DNA from: Candidatus Fermentibacteraceae bacterium | GTDB lineage: Bacteria; Fermentibacterota; Fermentibacteria; Fermentibacterales; JCC-6 | Length of the DNA stretch: 10,522 nucleotides | NCBI GenBank assembly: GCA_029932015.1 | Contig: JAOZQW010000057.1 | Span: 1-10,522 of the forward strand | Direction: 5' to 3' | Shown here: positions 1-7,163 of the stretch, piece after piece | Position numbering within the stretch: position 1 is the stretch's first letter | How the letters are laid out: each line of letters starts with the position of its first letter | Translations under genes and position numbers: made by a program | The notes under the pieces: model-generated | Database searches by the model: none | Told to the model about the DNA's origin: nothing | The model's input: only the letters and a program-made list of their open reading frames with translations

Positions 1-1
1 T

Positions 2-169
2 GACAGAACCGATGGAGTCAGACTTCTTCTCGAAGGAGACTGTTGGGTGCTGATCAGGCTCAGTGGAACAGAGCCGCTCGCGAGGGTCTATGCAGAGGCA
101 ACCACTCTGGAGCTGAGGGATGAACTCCTGGATGCTGTTATCGGCACATTCTCCCGGAGCTCCCGATGA
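2..169 (+). CDS. Phosphoglucomutase/phosphomannomutase family protein, C-terminal fragment (5' end outside window)
   Basis: Only the last 55 codons are present, read in frame 2 to the TGA at 167-169. The fragment contains RLSGTEPLARVYAEA, which matches the phosphate-binding loop (R-x-SGTEP-x-x-R-x-Y-x-E) of domain 4 in the alpha-D-phosphohexomutase superfamily. These enzymes move a phosphate between C1 and C6 of a sugar through a phosphoserine, but the catalytic serine and metal loops lie upstream of the window. The wording 'RVYAEA' is closer to PGM/PMM (ManB-type) than to GlmM, though a 55-residue tail cannot fix the substrate. The stop overlaps the next gene's ATG (ATGA at 166-169), so the two are likely co-transcribed and translationally coupled. 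Confidence 0.85.
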   Translation, partial: DRTDGVRLLLEGDCWVLIRLSGTEPLARVYAEATTLELRDELLDAVIGTFSRSSR

Positions 170-597
170 AACTTGACACAGCAGCAATGACGGTCGATCT
201 CAAGAGCCTTTCCATGGGCATGAACTCAGCCTGTGTCGCATTTCCTCTTGAGTCTGTCGACTGGCATCTCGAAGGGATCCTCCCTGCTGCAGGTGAGGGA
301 GTGCTCGATATTCAGATAGACCTCGGGGAAAGGAATATCGTCTGCACCGGTTCTCTGGAGGCCGATTTTGTCATAGAATGCGCAAGATGTCTAGAACCCG
401 CCCGGTTCCCAGTAACTGCGGAGATAAGCCGTGTCTACTCCAGCGACTACAGGATCCTTGAGGAGACTGACGCGGTGCCGATCATAGTGGAGGACGGTGG
501 TCTGGTCATTCTCGATGCTCTCAGGGAAGCGATCGACCTCTCCGTTCCATCCAAACCGCTCTGCAGTCCTGATTGTCCCGGGATTAGTTATAATTAG
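166..597 (+). CDS. yceD: DUF177/YceD-family protein, apparently truncated at its C-terminus
   Basis: A 143-residue protein of the DUF177 (YceD) family. The family's best-known member affects 23S rRNA accumulation, and its gene normally sits directly upstream of rpmF, as here. Visible family features are a first CxxC (CARC, C72 and C75), the following 'FPVTAEISRVY' strand region, the acidic segment around residues 98-112, and PLCSPDC (C133, C137) near the end. Typical members continue from this last motif into G-L-C-P-x-C-G and an asparagine/cysteine-rich tail, but this reading frame stops at TAG five residues after the second Cys of PLCSPDC. ATG 166 was chosen because GGAG at 156-159 lies 6 nt upstream and it overlaps the preceding stop. 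Family assignment rests on motifs and synteny. Exact function is inferred. Confidence 0.82.
   Translation: MKLDTAAMTVDLKSLSMGMNSACVAFPLESVDWHLEGILPAAGEGVLDIQIDLGERNIVCTGSLEADFVIECARCLEPARFPVTAEISRVYSSDYRILEETDAVPIIVEDGGLVILDALREAIDLSVPSKPLCSPDCPGISYN
589..594 (+). promoter_or_regulatory. Candidate -10 box (TATAAT) ahead of rpmF-plsX-fab genes
   Basis: A perfect sigma70-type TATAAT lies across the last codons of the DUF177 gene, within ATTAG-TTATA-ATTAG (583-597), a 5-bp direct repeat flanking an AT-rich core. No good TTGACA-like -35 was found at 16-18 bp spacing: TTGTCC at 573-578 is too close. If used, transcription would start near 600 and give an approximately 100 nt leader to rpmF. The leader also holds the 8-bp palindrome GTGTACAC at 671-678. 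An internal promoter here would fit the need for L32 and fatty-acid genes independent of the upstream mutase, but the absence of a -35 keeps this tentative. Confidence 0.3.
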
Positions 598-702
598 GCT
601 TACCGCCGGGAGGGGAACCTGACGGTCAAGTTGATGAGATGCAGTATGAGACCCACTCGTGTTTATCGATGTGTACACGCAACGCAGGAATGAGAAGGAA
701 TA

Positions 703-885
703 ATGCCGGTACCTAAAAGACGACACTCCTCGACCAGGAGAGACAAGCGCAGGGCCAATGATGCCCTTAAAGAGCACTCGGTCAGCCACTGCCCTCAATG
801 CGGTGAGCCCAGGCTCCCACATCGAGTATGCAAGCATTGCGGTTTCTACGACGGCCGCCAGGTCGTTCAGCCCAAGGAAGACTAA
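703..885 (+). CDS. rpmF: 50S ribosomal protein L32
   Basis: A 60-residue protein with the complete L32 layout. The N-terminus is MPVPKRRHSSTRRDKRRA, basic and rRNA-binding. A zinc-ribbon follows, with CPQC (residues 30-33) and CKHC (43-46), then GFYDGR. L32 is a component of the large ribosomal subunit. All four zinc cysteines are present, so this is the zinc-binding (C+) form. AGAAGGAA at 693-700 gives a strong ribosome binding site for the ATG at 703. It sits between the DUF177 gene and plsX, the order seen in a very wide range of bacteria. Confidence 0.97.
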   Translation: MPVPKRRHSSTRRDKRRANDALKEHSVSHCPQCGEPRLPHRVCKHCGFYDGRQVVQPKED

Positions 886-924
886 GGATCACGATTAATC
901 CGATATGATCGGCGGTGAGCCCAA

Positions 925-1950
925 GTGCCTGATGCTCTAACAGTCGCAGTTGACTGTATGGGTGGCGACAGAGGTCCCTCTGTTGTTGTTGAGGGAGCAG
1001 TTCAGTTCTTCAAGGACTGCGGCAGGTCTGTTACAGACAATGCGTCGCTTATTCTTGTCGGAGACCGTGACTGTCTTTCAAGAGCGCTATCCAAGGCCGG
1101 CGGGGCAAAACTACCCATATCCATTCAGCATGCTTCGCAGGTCGTAACAATGGATGATCACCCTACTGAAGCTCTCAAAAGCAAGCCAGACAGCTCCATG
1201 GCTGTAATGGCTGCTCTTCAGAAAAAGGGTCTGGCTCAGGCGATGGTTAGCCCGGGAAATACTGGCGCAATGATGGCGGTTAGTATCTTTGCCCTGGGCA
1301 GGGTCAAGGGGATACCCAGGCCGGCTGTCGCAGCGACATTTCCCACTCAGAACAACCCGACCGTAGTGCTCGATGCCGGAGCGAATGTCGACTGCAGGGC
1401 TGATCAGCTCTTTCAGTTCGCGCTCATGGGTGAGGCCTACTCAAAAGGAGTATTCGGGATTGACAGTCCCAGGGTAGCCCTGCTCAATGTCGGTAATGAG
1501 GAGAGCAAAGGCACGGATACTACGAGAGAGGTCTATGGGATGCTCTCCAGTTCAAGTCTCAACTTCCAGGGCAATATCGAGGGAGACGGAATACTGAAGG
1601 GTGAAGCGGATGTCGTGGTCTGTGACGGCTTCGTTGGCAACGTCATCATGAAAACATTCGAATCGATAGCGGAACTTGTCGGAGGATCGCTCTACCTGGA
1701 AATGAAGAGGCACTGGGCTTCCAGGGCAGGCTACCTCCTGATGAGACATTCATTTTCCAAACTCTGGGAGAGATTTGATTCCGCTGAATACGGCGGAGCT
1801 CCTCTACTTGGCCTGAACGGAGTCTCCATTGTTGCCCACGGAAGCAGTTCTGCCAAGGCTATTAAGAACGCAATAGCAGCATCCTGCGATTTTTACAGGA
1901 GCGGGGTCAGTGATCGGATACGACTGGAGATAAGCAGCTCCACCTCGTAA
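925..1950 (+). CDS. plsX: Phosphate acyltransferase PlsX
   Basis: A 341-residue PlsX. This soluble, membrane-associating enzyme converts acyl-ACP and phosphate to acyl-phosphate, the donor used by PlsY to acylate glycerol-3-phosphate in phospholipid synthesis. Family motifs appear in order: VAVDCMGGDRGP (residues 7-18), the SPGNTGAMMA loop (109-118), NPTVVLDAGAN (144-154), LLNVGNEESKGTD (187-199), EGDGILKGEADVVVCDGFVGN (from 219), and the C-terminal GGAPLLGLNGVSIVAHGSS region (290-308). Length is normal for the family. The start is GTG at 925, supported by GGTGAG at 914-919, and it places the conserved VDCMGGD at the usual distance from the N-terminus. The stop lies 13 nt before the fabH start, indicating one operon. 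Confidence 0.96.
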   Translation: MPDALTVAVDCMGGDRGPSVVVEGAVQFFKDCGRSVTDNASLILVGDRDCLSRALSKAGGAKLPISIQHASQVVTMDDHPTEALKSKPDSSMAVMAALQKKGLAQAMVSPGNTGAMMAVSIFALGRVKGIPRPAVAATFPTQNNPTVVLDAGANVDCRADQLFQFALMGEAYSKGVFGIDSPRVALLNVGNEESKGTDTTREVYGMLSSSSLNFQGNIEGDGILKGEADVVVCDGFVGNVIMKTFESIAELVGGSLYLEMKRHWASRAGYLLMRHSFSKLWERFDSAEYGGAPLLGLNGVSIVAHGSSSAKAIKNAIAASCDFYRSGVSDRIRLEISSSTS

Positions 1951-1963
1951 GATTGGAGAGAAA

Positions 1964-2968
1964 TTGAATAGAAATGCATATATCGTTGGCACCGGACACC
2001 ATGTACCGGAGAGGAAGCTGACTAATGCCGATCTCGAGAAGATCGTCGATACTACGGATGAGTGGATAGTCACAAGGACGGGCATCAGGGAGCGCCGGAT
2101 CTGTGATGAGCAGACCGCCAACTCCGATATATCCAGCGAAGCTGCTAGAAATGCAATGAAAGCCGCTGGCTGGAAGCCGGAAGATGTCCAGATGATAATT
2201 CTGGGAACCGTCACGCCTGATTACACTTTCCCAAGCACCGCCGCGCTGGTTGCGGATCGGCTGGGGCTTGGGCACATACCTGCCTATGATTTCGAGGCTG
2301 GATGCTCAGGATTCATCTACGGGCTCATACAGGCAAAAGCCTTTATCGAATCTGGTCTCCTGGATAGGGTACTGGTCATCGGCGCCGACATGCTGACCAA
2401 GATCACGAACTGGGACGACAGGACCACATGCGTTCTATTCGGTGATGGAGCCGGGGCGGTAGCAATCTCCTCCGAAGGACCGGGCGGCAGACTTGGAGGA
2501 TTCCACTGGGGCTCCAACGGTTCTGTGGGAGAACATCTCATTCAACCCGGTGGCGGCTCCAGAAATCCAGCCAGTGCTGAAACCATTGAACAGAATCTTC
2601 ATACTATTCAGATGGATGGATCAAGGATATTCAAGCATGCTGTCAGGGCAATGCGCGATGCATGCCTGAAGGCGCTGGAGATGGATGGGACTCCTAAAAG
2701 TGAAGTTGATCTTCTCATATCTCATCAGGCTAATCTCAGGATAATCGATGCTACCGCGAGGGCACTCGAGCTGCAGCCGGAGCAGGTGTTCATCAATATC
2801 CAGAAGTACGGGAACACTTCAGCTGCTTCGATTCCGATCGCGCTTGATGAAGCCGTCAGGGAAGGTACGATCCAGAAGCCGAATACTGTTGTTCTTGCGG
2901 CATTTGGAGCGGGGCTTACCTGGGCCGGCATCATCCTCCACTGGGAGGAAGGAACGGAGGGGAAGTGA
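1964..2968 (+). CDS. fabH: 3-oxoacyl-ACP synthase III (FabH)
   Basis: A 334-residue beta-ketoacyl-ACP synthase III. It starts fatty-acid synthesis by condensing an acyl-CoA primer with malonyl-ACP. The thiolase-fold catalytic triad is intact: Cys114 in DFEAGCSGF, His254 in SHQANLRI and Asn284 in YGNTSAASIP. Other family markers are TDEWIVTRTGIRERRI (residues 31-46), GTVTPDYTFPS (81-91) and GAGLTW near the end. The start is TTG at 1964: GGAG at 1955-1958 is 5 nt upstream, and the protein then opens with the usual short strand MNRNAYIVGTG. No ATG at a sensible position exists. The stop overlaps the fabG GTG by 4 nt (GTGA). Primer preference (acetyl or branched-chain) cannot be read from the sequence. 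Confidence 0.96.
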   Translation: MNRNAYIVGTGHHVPERKLTNADLEKIVDTTDEWIVTRTGIRERRICDEQTANSDISSEAARNAMKAAGWKPEDVQMIILGTVTPDYTFPSTAALVADRLGLGHIPAYDFEAGCSGFIYGLIQAKAFIESGLLDRVLVIGADMLTKITNWDDRTTCVLFGDGAGAVAISSEGPGGRLGGFHWGSNGSVGEHLIQPGGGSRNPASAETIEQNLHTIQMDGSRIFKHAVRAMRDACLKALEMDGTPKSEVDLLISHQANLRIIDATARALELQPEQVFINIQKYGNTSAASIPIALDEAVREGTIQKPNTVVLAAFGAGLTWAGIILHWEEGTEGK

Positions 2969-3687
2969 GCAGAACAGTTGTCATTACGGGTGCGGCCCGG
3001 GGTATCGGACTCGCAATTGCAGGGAAACTGGTCGATGAGGGCTGGACCGTAGCCGGGTGTGATGTCCTTGCTGAGGAACTCCAGTCACTTGCGGAGACTC
3101 TCGGGGACCGATTCAGACCTTTCGTGTTGGATGTGACCGATGAGGACTCGGTCACGGAGACTGCTCGCAGGATAGAGGAGGAGACCGGACAGGTCTTTGC
3201 TCTCGTCAATAACGCGGGGATCACCAGAGACGGCCTCATCATGCGTATGAGCATGGCCGACTGGGACAGCGTTCTGGCAGTCAACCTTACCGGCGCCTTT
3301 ATGATGTGCAGAGCCTTTTCCAGAGGTATGCTGAGGCACAAGGAAGGTTCGATTGTGAACATTTCCTCAGTGGTAGCACTGCTGGGAGCAGCCGGACAGG
3401 CGAACTACGCATCCACCAAAGCCGGACTTCTCGGACTGACCAGAGCCCTTGCCCGGGAATTCGCAGGCAGAAACATTCGTGTGAATGCTATCGCTCCCGG
3501 ATTCATAGAAACAGATATGACCCGTGAGCTTCCTGAAGCGGTACGGAACGATTACGAAGACAGGGTACCGATGAAGCGAATGGGTGCACCCGCTGATATT
3601 GCAGAGGCGGTCAGCTTTCTCCTGAGTGATGCTTCTACTTATATTACCGGAGTTGTGCTGCCGGTTGACGGGGGATTAACCACCTGA
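2965..3687 (+). CDS. fabG: 3-oxoacyl-ACP reductase (FabG)
   Basis: A 240-residue short-chain dehydrogenase that reduces 3-oxoacyl-ACP to 3-hydroxyacyl-ACP with NAD(P)H in type II fatty-acid synthesis. The Rossmann motif is TGAARGIG (residues 8-15). NNAG follows at 82-85. The catalytic tetrad is Asn107 (AVNLTG), Ser135 (NISS), Tyr148 and Lys152 (YASTK), a constant offset of three from E. coli FabG numbering. The C-terminus VLPVDGGLTT is typical of FabG. The start is GTG at 2965, inside the fabH stop region, with GGAGG at 2956-2960 as the ribosome binding site, so translation is probably coupled to fabH. fabD, usually between fabH and fabG, is not present here. Confidence 0.96.
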   Translation: MSRTVVITGAARGIGLAIAGKLVDEGWTVAGCDVLAEELQSLAETLGDRFRPFVLDVTDEDSVTETARRIEEETGQVFALVNNAGITRDGLIMRMSMADWDSVLAVNLTGAFMMCRAFSRGMLRHKEGSIVNISSVVALLGAAGQANYASTKAGLLGLTRALAREFAGRNIRVNAIAPGFIETDMTRELPEAVRNDYEDRVPMKRMGAPADIAEAVSFLLSDASTYITGVVLPVDGGLTT

Positions 3688-3700
3688 GAAAGGACGAATC

Positions 3701-3940
3701 ATGGAACTAGAGAATCGTGTTGCTGAAATTATAATCGACAAATTGGGAGTTAAGCCTGAGCAGGTTACGCCAGAAGCCAAGTTCGATACTGACCTCGGTG
3801 CTGATTCCATAGACCAGTACGAACTTATTATGGGTTTCGAGGACGCGTTCGGCCTCAGGATCGACGAAGAGGAAGCCACCAAGCTGACCACCGTCGGCAA
3901 GGTCGTTGAGTATCTCAAGGGTAAGGGGCTCGACCAGTAG
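3701..3940 (+). CDS. acpP: Acyl carrier protein
   Basis: A 79-residue, acidic acyl carrier protein that carries growing acyl chains on 4'-phosphopantetheine. The attachment serine is Ser36 in DLGADSID, followed by helix II (QYELIMGFEDAFGLRI) and helix III/IV (DEEEATKLTTVGKVVEYLKGKG). The ATG at 3701 has AAGGA at 3690-3694. Relative to the common DSLDTVELVM, this protein has Ile37, Gln39 and Tyr40 in the recognition helix. Length and charge otherwise match primary-metabolism ACPs. Its place between fabG and fabF argues that it is the housekeeping ACP rather than a polyketide carrier. Confidence 0.96.
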   Translation: MELENRVAEIIIDKLGVKPEQVTPEAKFDTDLGADSIDQYELIMGFEDAFGLRIDEEEATKLTTVGKVVEYLKGKGLDQ

Positions 3941-3963
3941 CTGGTCTTTGTAGATGAGCAGTG

Positions 3964-3994
3964 CGCACCGCAGAGTGAAAATACCTGCGGTGCG
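3964..3994 (+). other. 10-bp inverted repeat (RNA hairpin) between acpP and fabF
   Basis: CGCACCGCAG (3964-3973) pairs perfectly with CTGCGGTGCG (3985-3994) across an 11 nt A-rich loop, starting 24 nt after the acpP stop. The stem is GC-rich and should be stable in RNA. No T-run follows (next bases GTGCTGTAGTGG), so it is not a standard intrinsic terminator. It may instead protect the acpP mRNA 3' end, act as a processing site (RNase III is encoded two genes downstream), or terminate partially, allowing more ACP than FabF. The 107 nt gap containing it is the widest in the run. Confidence 0.6.
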
Positions 3995-4047
3995 GTGCTG
4001 TAGTGGGGGCCACCTCTAAGAGCTCTTTGGAACAGGGGATGCAGTCA

Positions 4048-5292
4048 ATGGACAGACGAGTCGTGATAACCGGTGTCGGTGCCATCAGCCCGATAGGCAT
4101 GACCGCCCGGGAGAGCTGGGAGAATGCCGTCGCGGGGCGTAGCGGCATCAGGAGGATATCCCTTATTGATCCCTCCGATTTCTCCAGCCAGATCGGCGGC
4201 GAGGTCAAGGGTTACGATCCCGAGGAATATCTTGAGCGTAAACTAGCCAAGCGGACGGACAGATACACGCAGTTCGCGCTCATATCCGCCAGGGAGGCTT
4301 TTGAAGATTCCGGCCTGGAAGGGAATATTGAGCCTGAGAGGCTTGGTGTGATCATCGGATCCGGTATCGGCGGGATAACTACGCTCGAGCGTGAGCACAA
4401 GGTCGCACTGGACAAGGGCGTTCACAGGATCAACCCCTTCTTCTGCCCGATGATGATAGGCAATATAGCAGCTGGACAAGTCGGGATAGACATCGGAGCC
4501 AAGGGTCTCAATTTCTCGGCCGTCAGCGCCTGCGCCAGCAGTGGACATGCCATCGCCATAGGCGCGGACATGATAAGACTCGGCAGGGCGGAGGCCATCC
4601 TCTCAGGGGGAAGCGAAGCTCCCATGACCCTTACCGGGATAGGCGGCTTCTGCGCCCTTAAGGCGCTCTCGAGGAGGAATGACGATCCCCAGACCGCTTC
4701 CAGACCCTTCGACAGAGACAGGGACGGATTTGTAATAGCAGAGGGCGGCGCTGTTGTTGTGCTTGAGGAACTCGAGCATGCGAGGGCCAGGGGAGCCAAT
4801 ATTATTGCCGAGTTATCCGGCTCCGGCATGACCTGCGATGCTTACCATATCACTGCTCCGGCTGAGAACGGTGAAGGCTCGGCAAGGGCAATGCGCCTGG
4901 CAATCGAGAACTCCGGAATGGTCCCTGAGGATATCGATTATATCAATGCCCACGGCACCTCGACCCAGCTGAACGATATCAATGAGACAATCGCTATCAA
5001 GACCGCTCTAGGTGAGGAGAACGCCAGACGGATAATGGTCTCCTCGACCAAATCGGTAACTGGACACATGCTCGGTGCGGCAGGTGCGATCGAGGCCATA
5101 TTCACCTCGTTTGCCCTTAATGAGGGAGTGATCCCTCCTACCGCAACGCTCCAGAATCCGGATGAGGGTTGTGATCTCGATTATGTTCCCGGCAAAGCCA
5201 GACAGGCTGTTATTCATGCCGCTCTCTCCAATTCCCTCGGGTTCGGGGGGCATAATGTGACCCTGGCTCTGAGAAAGTACACAGGGGAGTAG
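4048..5292 (+). CDS. fabF: 3-oxoacyl-ACP synthase II (FabF)
   Basis: A 414-residue beta-ketoacyl-ACP synthase II, the chain-elongating condensing enzyme of type II fatty-acid synthesis. The active site is complete: Cys162 (SACASSGHA), His302 (NAHGTSTQLND), Lys335 and His340 (STKSVTGHMLGAAGAIE). The C-terminal SLGFGGHNVTLAL glycine-rich region is also present. The frame is open back to a GTG at 4003, but ATG 4048 is preferred. It gives MDRRVVITGVGAISPIG, the standard FabF opening and length, and AGGGG at 4034-4038 lies 9 nt upstream. An ATG at 4039 is possible but sits on that ribosome binding site. Catalytic residue numbers match E. coli FabF almost exactly. Confidence 0.96.
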   Translation: MDRRVVITGVGAISPIGMTARESWENAVAGRSGIRRISLIDPSDFSSQIGGEVKGYDPEEYLERKLAKRTDRYTQFALISAREAFEDSGLEGNIEPERLGVIIGSGIGGITTLEREHKVALDKGVHRINPFFCPMMIGNIAAGQVGIDIGAKGLNFSAVSACASSGHAIAIGADMIRLGRAEAILSGGSEAPMTLTGIGGFCALKALSRRNDDPQTASRPFDRDRDGFVIAEGGAVVVLEELEHARARGANIIAELSGSGMTCDAYHITAPAENGEGSARAMRLAIENSGMVPEDIDYINAHGTSTQLNDINETIAIKTALGEENARRIMVSSTKSVTGHMLGAAGAIEAIFTSFALNEGVIPPTATLQNPDEGCDLDYVPGKARQAVIHAALSNSLGFGGHNVTLALRKYTGE

Positions 5293-5297
5293 CGGGA

Positions 5298-5987
5298 ATG
5301 GGCGCATGCCGCCCGATAACTGATCTGCAGGAGCTGCTTGGATACAGGTTCGATGATCAGGAGCTGCTGCGCAGGGCATTGACGCATAGCTCGCTGGAAG
5401 ACTCCGGCACTGGCGGGGATTACGAAAGACTTGAATTTCTCGGTGATGCCGTGCTTGAACTGGTTACACGTGAAGGACTCCTGGAGCGCTTCCCCGCTGA
5501 ATCTGAGGGGGACCTAACCAGGAGAAAGATAAAGATCGTGCAGAAGGGCAATCTGGCCCTTCATGGCAGACGGCTTGGGCTGATTTCATTTGCTCGTACC
5601 GGGAAGAGCTTTGACCGATCTGTCGGTGGTGCGGAATCGCTTGCAGCGGATATCATCGAGGCCATTGCGGGAGCCATCTACCTTGATTCAGGATTATCTG
5701 CTGCTGCGGAGTTCGTTAAACGGGAGGTGCTTCTGCCCTCCATAGAGGATGATAAGGGACCTCTGGCCGACAGCAGGTCGGAGTTGCAGGAATACTGTCA
5801 GGGGGAGGGACTGCCACTCCCTGTATACAGTCTGATCGACAGGAAAGGCAAGGATCATTCACCGATCTTCACGATTGCCGTCCTGGTCGACGGGCATGAA
5901 ATAGGAAGAGGTCACGGGTCATCCAGGAGAGCTGCCAGGGAAGCTGCTGCCTGGAAAGCCCTGGCAACCATCGAGAGGACAGAATAA
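5298..5987 (+). CDS. rnc: Ribonuclease III
   Basis: A 229-residue double-strand-specific endoribonuclease that processes rRNA precursors and structured mRNAs. The nuclease domain carries the signature ERLEFLGDAVLEL, with metal/catalytic residues Glu43, Glu46 and Asp50. The second metal-binding element is DIIEAIAGAIYLD, with Asp118 and Glu121. A double-stranded RNA-binding domain follows at about residues 156-225 (from 'DSRSELQEYCQ' to 'SSRRAAREAAAWKAL'). Length and layout are normal. ATG 5298 lies 5 nt past the fabF stop, and its likely ribosome binding site GGGGAG (5284-5289) is inside the end of fabF, indicating coupled translation. Linkage of acpP/fabF with rnc is common in bacteria. Confidence 0.96.
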   Translation: MGACRPITDLQELLGYRFDDQELLRRALTHSSLEDSGTGGDYERLEFLGDAVLELVTREGLLERFPAESEGDLTRRKIKIVQKGNLALHGRRLGLISFARTGKSFDRSVGGAESLAADIIEAIAGAIYLDSGLSAAAEFVKREVLLPSIEDDKGPLADSRSELQEYCQGEGLPLPVYSLIDRKGKDHSPIFTIAVLVDGHEIGRGHGSSRRAAREAAAWKALATIERTE

Positions 5988-5988
5988 T

Positions 5989-7161
5989 ATGGATTACTAT
6001 CTTTCTGATGAACTGACCGACATCAGGGACATCTGCAGGGAGATCGCAGAGAAGTACATTGTTCCTGCCAGGGCAGAATTGGATGAGGAGAACCGGTTCC
6101 CCAGAGAGATAATGAAGGTCATGGCGGACAGCGATATCCTCGGCATTTACATTCCTGAGGAATTCGGCGGAACCGCAGAGGCCTTCGGAGGCGGGGCGAT
6201 GGCTCTCAGCGTCGCTACGGAGGAGTTCAGCAGGGCCTGTGGGGGAGTAGCGGTTTCCTATGCTGCCAATGCACTCGGAGCCATGCCCATACTCATATCC
6301 GCCTCTGACGAGCAGAAAACCAGATATCTGCCTGACCTTGCTTCCGGAAGGAAGCTTGCCGCATTTGCTCTGACTGAGTCAGAGGCCGGAAGCGATGCCG
6401 GCGGAGTGAAGACAAAGGCCATCAAGGATGGTGACCACTACATTCTCAACGGCACCAAGCAGTGGATAACAAATGGCGGTGAGGCTCAGGTCTACACCGT
6501 CATCGCCCTGACTGATCCTTCTAGAGGAGCCCGCGGACTCTCCGCCTTCATAGTCGAAGAGGGAACACCCGGTTTCTCCTACGGCAAGAAGGAAGACAAG
6601 ATGGGCATCAGGGCCTCGGCCACCCGCGAGCTTATCTTCGAGGATTGCAGGATACCTGCCGAGAACCTCATCAGCGGCGAGGGAAGAGGTTTCATTGTTG
6701 CGATGAAGACTCTCAACAGATCCAGACCGGGTGTGGCCTCCCAGGCGGTTGGTATCGCCCAGGGAGCCCTGGACGAGGCGGCAAAGTACGCATCCCAGAG
6801 AAGGCAGTTCGGACAGCGTATCGATTCCTTCCAGGCAATTCAGTTCATGCTTGCCGATATGGCAACACAGATCGAAGCTGCAAGGGCTCTGACCTACAGT
6901 GTTGCCAGGATGATAGATGCCGGGGCAAAGAAATATGAGAAGGTCTCCGCTATGGCGAAAGTCTTCGCCAGCGATGTTGCCATGAAAGTAACGACTGATG
7001 CCGTTCAGATCCTTGGCGGATACGGCTACATGAAGGAGTATCCTGTTGAGAAGATGATGCGGGATGCCAAGATAACACAGATTTACGAGGGCACGAACCA
7101 GATACAGCGTGCCGTTATCGCTTCCGCTCTCATCAAGGAGACAGCGGCCGGAGGTAATTGA
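5989..7161 (+). CDS. Acyl-CoA dehydrogenase (probable partner of the adjacent Etf)
   Basis: A 390-residue FAD-dependent acyl-CoA dehydrogenase. The N-terminal helical domain spans roughly residues 5-120. The middle beta domain opens with FALTESEAGSDAGG (127-139), the first family signature. The C-terminal domain has RRQFGQRI (271-278), QILGGYGYMKEYPVEK (340-355) and IYEGTNQIQR (365-374). Glu367 matches the catalytic base of short- and medium-chain enzymes. Such enzymes interconvert acyl-CoA and 2-enoyl-CoA, exchanging electrons with Etf; substrate length cannot be read here. ATG 5989 is 1 nt after the rnc stop, with GAGAGGAC at 5973-5980. The following etfB and etfA imply a dedicated Acd-Etf complex, arranged like CarCDE or Bcd-EtfBA. 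The reductive direction is possible but unproven. Confidence 0.93.
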   Translation: MDYYLSDELTDIRDICREIAEKYIVPARAELDEENRFPREIMKVMADSDILGIYIPEEFGGTAEAFGGGAMALSVATEEFSRACGGVAVSYAANALGAMPILISASDEQKTRYLPDLASGRKLAAFALTESEAGSDAGGVKTKAIKDGDHYILNGTKQWITNGGEAQVYTVIALTDPSRGARGLSAFIVEEGTPGFSYGKKEDKMGIRASATRELIFEDCRIPAENLISGEGRGFIVAMKTLNRSRPGVASQAVGIAQGALDEAAKYASQRRQFGQRIDSFQAIQFMLADMATQIEAARALTYSVARMIDAGAKKYEKVSAMAKVFASDVAMKVTTDAVQILGGYGYMKEYPVEKMMRDAKITQIYEGTNQIQRAVIASALIKETAAGGN

Positions 7162-7163
7162 GC

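Noticed and set aside
658..679. CGTGT/ACACG inverted repeat and GTGTACAC palindrome in the rpmF leader
   Set aside because: The 5-bp arms with a 12 nt loop are weak, and no known L32 leader or regulator motif is recognised. It is mentioned only with the promoter candidate.
391..837. 148-codon open frame on the - strand
   Set aside because: It lies antisense across the DUF177 gene and rpmF, both of which have clear family motifs and ribosome binding sites. Its translation shows no recognisable domain.
892..910. GATTAATC palindrome and TATGAT ahead of plsX, possible operator or promoter
   Set aside because: No -35 hexamer lies at proper spacing and the gap is only 39 nt. It could be chance in an AT-rich spacer.
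4003..4047. Longer FabF N-terminus starting at GTG 4003
   Set aside because: It adds 15 residues not seen in FabF and has no good ribosome binding site. ATG 4048 gives the standard opening and a well-spaced AGGGG.
5328..5368. 11-bp direct repeat CAGGAGCTGCT, 30 bp apart
   Set aside because: Both copies encode Gln-Glu-Leu-Leu in the RNase III N-terminal helix region and fit normal protein sequence. There is no sign of a mobile or regulatory repeat.
7158..7163. TTG start for etfB at 7158
   Set aside because: GGAGGT at 7150-7155 would be only 2 nt away. The ATG at 7164 has correct spacing and the usual EtfB N-terminus.
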